Assembly: GCA_027587225.1 (NCBI GenBank)
Contig: JAPDDQ010000008.1
Span: forward strand, 62,001-126,000
Source: Solirubrobacter taibaiensis
Lineage (GTDB): Bacteria > Actinomycetota > Thermoleophilia > Solirubrobacterales > Solirubrobacteraceae
Reading direction: 5' to 3'
Length of the DNA: 64,000 nucleotides
The notes under the pieces are model-generated. The model did not search any database. It was not told the DNA's origin and saw only the letters and a list, made by a program, of their open reading frames with translations. A program made the position numbers and the translations under genes. Of this stretch, positions 59,299 through 64,000 are shown one piece after another (position 1 is the stretch's first letter; every line of letters starts with the position of its first letter).

Positions 59299-60837
59299 AT
59301 GCCACAGCCGCACGCGAGCCGGCGCTCGCACTGGGTCAACCACCTGGAACGTCACGCGCATGGCCGCCCCGACGATGTGGCGCTTCGCTTCCGCGGTGAG
59401 ACGACGACCTGGAGTGAGCTCCAGAACCGGGTCGAGCAGCTCGCCGCGGCGCTCGCGGCCCGCGGTGTCGCGGCCGGCGACCGCGTGGCGATGCTCATGG
59501 GCAACCGGCCGGAGTACGTCGAGGCGCTGCTCGCGACGAACCGGCTGGGCGCCATCGGCGTGCCCGTGAACTTCCGGCTCGCGGCCGGCGAGATCGCGTA
59601 CATCCTCGAGAACTCCGGGGCCGCCGTGCTGTTCGTCGACGAGCTCGGCGCCGAGACCGGCGAGCAGGCGGCCGGCCAGGCCGAGCATGACGTCGAGCTG
59701 ATCGGCGTGGACGAGCTCTCCGCGGTGCTGGAGAAGGAACACGACGCGCCGCCCGTCGTCGACGTGCCCGAGGACTCCCCCGCCTTGATCATGTACACGT
59801 CGGGGACGACCGGACGCCCCAAGGGTGCCGTGCTCACGCACATGAACCTGCTGTCCGAGTCGGTGGTGCTGATCCGCGCCTACCAGCTCGTGGAGGCCGA
59901 CGAGGTCAACCTCGTCGCTTCGCCGATGTTCCACATCGGCGCCATCGGGTCGATCGCCCCGCTGATCCTCATCGGCGGCACCATGGTGATCCTCCCCAGC
60001 GGCGCCTTCGAGCCGGCGGCGGTGGTGCAACTGCTGGAGGAGGAGCGGGTCACCAGCGCGTTCCTCGTGCCGAGCGCGTGGCAGCTGATCGTCGACCACG
60101 ACAGCGTGCCCGACCGCGACCTCTCCCGGTTGCGAACGACGTCCTGGGGTGCGGCCCCGGCGACGCACAAGCTGCTCACGAAGATGGCGGAGGTCTTTCC
60201 CGACGCGCTCAACGTGGCGGTCTTCGGCCAGACGGAGATGTCACCGATCACCTGCGTGCTGGAGGGCAAGGACGCGCTGCGCAAGATCGGGTCGGTCGGC
60301 AAGCCCGTGCCGACGGTCGCGTTGCGGATCGTGGACGCCGAGATGCACGACGTCCCCCAGGGCGAAGTGGGCGAGATCGTCTACCGCGGCACGGGCCTGA
60401 TGTCCGGCTACTGGCGCAACGACGCGGCGACGGACGAGGCGTTCGAAGGCGGCTGGTTCCACAGCGGCGACATGGTGCGCCAGGACGACGAGGGCTTCCT
60501 CTACGTCGTGGACCGCGCAAAGGACATGATCATCTCCGGCGGAGAGAACATCTACTGCGCGGAGGTCGAGAACGCCCTCTCCAACCATCCCGCCATCGCC
60601 GAGGTGAGCCTCATCGCGCGCGAGTCCGAGAAGTGGGGAGAGACTCCGGTCGCGGTCATCGTTCCCGCCGACGACAGCGAGGCGCTGACCATCGAGGCGC
60701 TGCGGGAGTGGGCCGGCGAGCACCTGGCGCGCTACAAGCTGCCGACCGCGCTCGAGCTGGTCGACGAGCTGCCGCGCAATGCGGCCGGCAAGGTGCTCAA
60801 GCCCGAACTTCGCGAGCGCTTCGGCTCGTCCTCCTAG
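59299..60837 (+). CDS. Acyl-CoA ligase (AMP-forming)
   Basis: 512 residues. AMP-binding motif [56 protein letters not shown] and the C-terminal Lys loop [11 protein letters not shown]: a complete ANL enzyme. It activates a fatty or aromatic acid as the CoA thioester and would feed the dehydrogenase/PHA genes opposite. It is divergent from the SDR with only 21 bases between start codons and overlaps the phosphoketolase gene tail-to-tail by 41 bases. Confidence 0.92.
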   Translation: MPQPHASRRSHWVNHLERHAHGRPDDVALRFRGETTTWSELQNRVEQLAAALAARGVAAGDRVAMLMGNRPEYVEALLATNRLGAIGVPVNFRLAAGEIAYILENSGAAVLFVDELGAETGEQAAGQAEHDVELIGVDELSAVLEKEHDAPPVVDVPEDSPALIMYTSGTTGRPKGAVLTHMNLLSESVVLIRAYQLVEADEVNLVASPMFHIGAIGSIAPLILIGGTMVILPSGAFEPAAVVQLLEEERVTSAFLVPSAWQLIVDHDSVPDRDLSRLRTTSWGAAPATHKLLTKMAEVFPDALNVAVFGQTEMSPITCVLEGKDALRKIGSVGKPVPTVALRIVDAEMHDVPQGEVGEIVYRGTGLMSGYWRNDAATDEAFEGGWFHSGDMVRQDDEGFLYVVDRAKDMIISGGENIYCAEVENALSNHPAIAEVSLIARESEKWGETPVAVIVPADDSEALTIEALREWAGEHLARYKLPTALELVDELPRNAAGKVLKPELRERFGSSS

Positions 60838-63145
60838 AGGACGGCCAGGACCAGGACTTGACGCTCTCGGGGTCGTCCCCGTGCTCGCGCGTGTAAGCGC
60901 GGTGCCGGAGCCGCTCGTCGACCATTTCCTGGCGCAGGTGCGCGGCCCGGGCGCCGAGTGTCGGGACCCGGTCGATGACGTCCATGACCAGATGGAAGCG
61001 GTCCATGTCGTTGAGCATCACCATGTCGAACGGCGTCGTGGTGGTGCCCTCCTCCTTGTACCCGCGCACGTGCAGGTTGGCGTGGTTCGTCCGCCGGTAC
61101 GTGAGCCGGTGGATCAGCCACGGGTAGCCGTGGTAGGCGAAGATCACCGGCCGGTCCGCGGTGAACAACGCGTCGAACTGCTCGTGGGAGAGCCCGTGCG
61201 GGTGCTCGGTCTCATCCTGCAGGCGCATGAGGTCGACGACGTTGACCACTCGGACCTTCAGGTCGGGCAGGTGCTCGCGCAGGAGTGCCGCGGCGGCGAG
61301 CGTCTCCAGCGTCGGGATGTCGCCCGCGCAGCCGAGCACGACGTCCGGCAACTCGCCCGCGTCGTTGGACGCCCAGTCCCAGATGCCGATGCCGCGCGTG
61401 CAGTGCGCGATCGCCTCGTCCATCGTGAGGAAGTTCAGGCTCGGCTGCTTGCCGGCGACGACGACGTTGACGTAGTGCTTGCTGCGCAGGCAGTGGTCGG
61501 CCACCGACAGCAGCGTGTTGGCGTCCGGCGGCAGGTACACGCGCACGATCTCGGCCTTCTTGTTGACCACGTGGTCGATGAAGCCCGGGTCCTGGTGCGA
61601 GAACCCGTTGTGGTCCTGACGCCACACGTGCGAGCTGAGCAGGTAGTTCAGCGACGCGATCGGCGCCCGCCACGGGATGTCGCGCGTGACCTTCAACCAT
61701 TTCGCGTGCTGGTTGAACATCGAGTCCACGATGTGGATGAACGCCTCATAGCAGTTGAATACGCCGTGCCGGCCCGTCAGCAGGTAGCCCTCCAGCCAGC
61801 CCTGGCACAAGTGCTCGCTCAGCACCTCCATCACGCGCCCGTCGGGCGCGAGGTGGTCGTCGGTGTCGAGGGTCTCCGCCTGCCACGCCCGGTTCGTGAC
61901 CTCGAACAGCGCCGAGAGGCGGTTGGAGGCGGTCTCGTCAGGCCCGAACACGCGGAAGGTCTCCATGTTCTCGCGCATGACGTCGCGCAGCCACGTGCCG
62001 AGCACGCCCATCGGCCCGTCCGTGGTGGACGCGGGCGCCGGCACGTCGACGGCGTAGTCGCGGAAGTCCGGGAGCCGCAGGTCCTTGAGCAACTCGCCGC
62101 CGTTGGCCTGCGGGATCGCACCCATCCGGCGCTCGCCCACCGGCGCCTGCTCGGTGAGCTCGACCCGCGGCGTGCCGTTGTCGTCGAACAGCTCCTCCGG
62201 GCGGTAGGAGCGCATCCAGGCCTCGAGCATGCCGAGATGCTCGGGGTTGTCGGCGAGCCCGGACAGCGGCACCTGATGCGCGCGGAACGTGCCCTCGACC
62301 GGAACCCCGTCGACCTCCTTCGGGCCCGTCCAGCCCTTCGGCGTGCGCAGGACGAGCATCGGCCACTCGCCGGCGTCGAACATGTCCAGCGCCTGCTCGA
62401 GCGTCGCCGCGAGCTGCTCGTGCACCGCCGCGGGCTCGTCACCTTCGACGAACAACGGCTCGTGGCCGAAGCCGCGCATGAGGTCGCGCAGCGCGTCGTC
62501 CCCGATCCGCGCCAGCACCGTCGGGTTCGCGATCTTGTAGCCGTTCAGGTGCAGGACCGGGAGCACCTTGCCGTCACGCTCACGGTCGAGGAACTTGTTC
62601 GAGTGCCAGCTCGCGGCCAGCGGGCCGGTCTCCGCCTCCCCGTCGCCGACCACGCACAGCACAAGCAGGTCCGGGTTGTCGAACGCCGCGCCGTACGCGT
62701 GCACCAGCGCGTACCCGAGCTCACCGCCCTCGTGGATCGACCCGGGCGTCTCAGGCGCGACATGGCTCGGGATCCCGCCCGGGTACGAGAACTGGCGGAA
62801 CAGCTCCTTCATGCCGCGCTCGTCCATCGACACGCTCGGGTAGCGCTCGCTGTAGGAGCCCTCGAGCCACGTGTTCGCGACCAGACCCGGGCCACCGTGG
62901 CCAGGTCCGGTGATGAACAGCGTCGGCTGATCACGGAGCTTGATCAGCCGGTTCATGTGCGCGTACAGCAGGTTCAGCCCTGGTGTCGTACCCCAGTGCC
63001 CGAGCAACCGCGGCTTGACGTGCTCGAGCGTGAGCGGCTCGCGCAACAGCGGGTTGTCACGCAGGTAGATCTGCCCCACGGACAAGTAGTTCGCGGCCCG
63101 CCAATACGCATCCAGGCGTGCACGTTCATCGGCGCCGAGTCCCAT
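60797..63145 (-). CDS. xfp: Xylulose-5-phosphate/fructose-6-phosphate phosphoketolase
   Basis: 782 residues, near the family length. [23 protein letters not shown]-binding [27 protein letters not shown]-like [11 protein letters not shown] and the C-terminal domain with [15 protein letters not shown]. It cleaves the sugar phosphate with inorganic phosphate to acetyl phosphate plus an aldose phosphate, cytosolic. The last 15 residues ([14 protein letters not shown]) are unusual for the family and lie in the overlap with the convergent ligase gene. It appears to be monocistronic, with the Crp-family regulator 50 bases upstream on the same strand. Confidence 0.95.
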   Translation of the reverse strand: MGLGADERARLDAYWRAANYLSVGQIYLRDNPLLREPLTLEHVKPRLLGHWGTTPGLNLLYAHMNRLIKLRDQPTLFITGPGHGGPGLVANTWLEGSYSERYPSVSMDERGMKELFRQFSYPGGIPSHVAPETPGSIHEGGELGYALVHAYGAAFDNPDLLVLCVVGDGEAETGPLAASWHSNKFLDRERDGKVLPVLHLNGYKIANPTVLARIGDDALRDLMRGFGHEPLFVEGDEPAAVHEQLAATLEQALDMFDAGEWPMLVLRTPKGWTGPKEVDGVPVEGTFRAHQVPLSGLADNPEHLGMLEAWMRSYRPEELFDDNGTPRVELTEQAPVGERRMGAIPQANGGELLKDLRLPDFRDYAVDVPAPASTTDGPMGVLGTWLRDVMRENMETFRVFGPDETASNRLSALFEVTNRAWQAETLDTDDHLAPDGRVMEVLSEHLCQGWLEGYLLTGRHGVFNCYEAFIHIVDSMFNQHAKWLKVTRDIPWRAPIASLNYLLSSHVWRQDHNGFSHQDPGFIDHVVNKKAEIVRVYLPPDANTLLSVADHCLRSKHYVNVVVAGKQPSLNFLTMDEAIAHCTRGIGIWDWASNDAGELPDVVLGCAGDIPTLETLAAAALLREHLPDLKVRVVNVVDLMRLQDETEHPHGLSHEQFDALFTADRPVIFAYHGYPWLIHRLTYRRTNHANLHVRGYKEEGTTTTPFDMVMLNDMDRFHLVMDVIDRVPTLGARAAHLRQEMVDERLRHRAYTREHGDDPESVKSWSWPSSRRTSRSAREVRA

Positions 63146-63195
63146 GCCCGGACCCTACTCGCGCACGCGGGGTCTTTGCGGTACGTCTTCCCACG

Positions 63196-64000
63196 TCATG
63201 CGGGGACCGCGGCGTCGGGACGCCGCTGCGGCGTACTCGCACCGCCGGCAAGCTGATCTGCCCAGTCAGCGGCGTCGAGGTCTGACGTCGTGACCGGGAA
63301 GAGATTTCGTCGCTGACGGATGCCCCTGTCGCGCGCTGGTACGGCGGATGGGCGACAGTCCGGATTCAGCCACCAGGTCCCGTTGCGCTGGCGAACAACC
63401 CGTTGTTGGTGCGCCAGGCGCGCGAACGCGGTCGACACCGTCGGGCGAGCGGCGCCGACGATCTGGCCGATGGCGCGGTGCGAGAGCGTGAGCGGTACCA
63501 CGATCCCGTCGGCCTTCGGGCGACCCCAACGGTCCGCGAGCAGCCAGAGCGCCGCCTCTACGCGGGCGTCTACGCGGTTGAGGTGCGCGATCGCCTGCAA
63601 CATCGCCAATCGTTGCGACCGAGCACTTAGGCGGTCCATCAACATCGCGGTGACCTCGGGATACTCGCTCAAGCGGCTGGTGAGCCGCTGGTCCAAGAGC
63701 GCGACGCGGACGGCCGAGAGCACGTTCCAATACGTCATCGACTCCACGCCCCGCGCGTGGCTGTCGAGTGTCCACGGTCGGACGAGATCGCCCGGACCCA
63801 GCAACTCGCTGCTGACCGTCGCTCCCAGCGAGAGTTCACGCGCAACCGCCCCGTCGAGCAGCATCAGCCCCATGTTCGCCGGGCTCACCCGTCCGAGCCC
63901 GCTGAGATCCCACTCACCTACCGGCACCACGGTGGTCCGCACCGAGAGCGCTGAGCGCGCTGACCGCAGACGCTCGCCCTCGAGCAACCGCCCGAGGTCG
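63196..64000 (-). CDS. Crp/Fnr-family regulator (5' end beyond the window)
   Basis: At least 268 residues. The frame is open to the window edge (DLGRLLEGERLRSARSAL), and the only start inside is a TTG at 63987, so the true start is probably beyond 64000. A cNMP-binding-like beta domain (about LMLLDGAVARELSLGATVSS) is followed by a long helix and an HTH_Crp domain (SHRAIGQIVGAARPTVSTAF). There is an extra 55-residue C-terminal tail rich in Arg/Asp. It may control the phosphoketolase gene that follows it; the ligand is unknown. Confidence 0.85.
   Translation of the reverse strand, partial: DLGRLLEGERLRSARSALSVRTTVVPVGEWDLSGLGRVSPANMGLMLLDGAVARELSLGATVSSELLGPGDLVRPWTLDSHARGVESMTYWNVLSAVRVALLDQRLTSRLSEYPEVTAMLMDRLSARSQRLAMLQAIAHLNRVDARVEAALWLLADRWGRPKADGIVVPLTLSHRAIGQIVGAARPTVSTAFARLAHQQRVVRQRNGTWWLNPDCRPSAVPARDRGIRQRRNLFPVTTSDLDAADWADQLAGGASTPQRRPDAAVPA

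Noticed and set aside
60779..63256. 825-codon open frame antisense to the phosphoketolase
   Set aside because: Phosphoketolase on the other strand is unmistakable; this frame is a GC shadow.

Overview
The window is 64 kb of high-GC DNA (about 70% by eye). Genes are tightly packed, GTG starts and GTGA/ATGA start-stop overlaps are common, and there are many secreted enzymes and PAS/PP2C/REC signalling proteins. This composition, together with BTAD-, DUF2510-, amphi-Trp- and F420-dependent proteins, suggests an actinobacterium, most likely of the Thermoleophilia/Solirubrobacterales type. That is inference from gene style, not a marker-gene identification. I saw no rRNA, tRNA, CRISPR array, transposase or integrase.

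Layout. 0-5.5 kb: a CBS-HEPN protein, small secreted or membrane proteins, and a 1108-residue transmembrane regulator joining a BTAD DNA-binding head to a beta-propeller and a peptide-binding-protein domain. 5.6-11 kb: small secreted proteins, an unexplained 0.6 kb stretch with hairpins and a palindrome, an SF2 helicase fused to a SprT-like protease, and a J-domain protein. 11-16.7 kb: secreted M14 carboxypeptidase and S8 subtilisin. 16.7-25.3 kb: a translationally coupled operon encoding a response regulator fused to a PIG-L deacetylase, an ATP-grasp enzyme, a PHP enzyme, a processive GT2, a 37-residue membrane protein and a hybrid histidine kinase, with a divergent secreted six-hairpin protein. 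25.3-31 kb: S15 peptidase, LLM oxidoreductase, glutathione peroxidase, secreted S1 protease, DUF2510 protein. 31-37.4 kb: a mycosporine-like amino acid cluster (mysA, mysB, mysC, mysD) led by a HAD-fold protein with no catalytic aspartate and followed by CYTH and RelA-type HD proteins. 37.4-47 kb: XRE/SDR divergent pair, CAP-metallopeptidase-STAS operon, chemoreceptor, PAS-GAF-PP2C phosphatase. 47-54.5 kb: lipoprotein, secreted xylose-isomerase-like protein, PAP2, SpoIIAA-like, DAG kinase, amphi-Trp and DUF2252. 54.5-60.8 kb: fatty-acid/PHA block (TetR, acyl-CoA dehydrogenase, PhaC, small PhaE-like partner, hydrolase, SDR, acyl-CoA ligase). 60.8-64 kb: phosphoketolase and a Crp-family regulator cut by the window edge.

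Two sets of genes stand out as systems. The mys genes match the four-step shinorine-type sunscreen pathway: sugar-phosphate cyclase, O-methyltransferase, glycine-adding ATP-grasp, and a D-Ala-D-Ala-ligase-like second amino acid ligase. The 16.7-24.1 kb operon looks like a two-component system whose output domain is itself a deacetylase, made together with a poly-GlcNAc-synthase-like transferase and an ATP-grasp ligase; I know of no described system with this make-up. Three unrelated secreted enzymes (M14, S15, xylose-isomerase-like) end in the same 116-140 residue C-terminal domain, and two of them also carry a similar small inserted beta module. This points to a common surface-targeting or assembly route.
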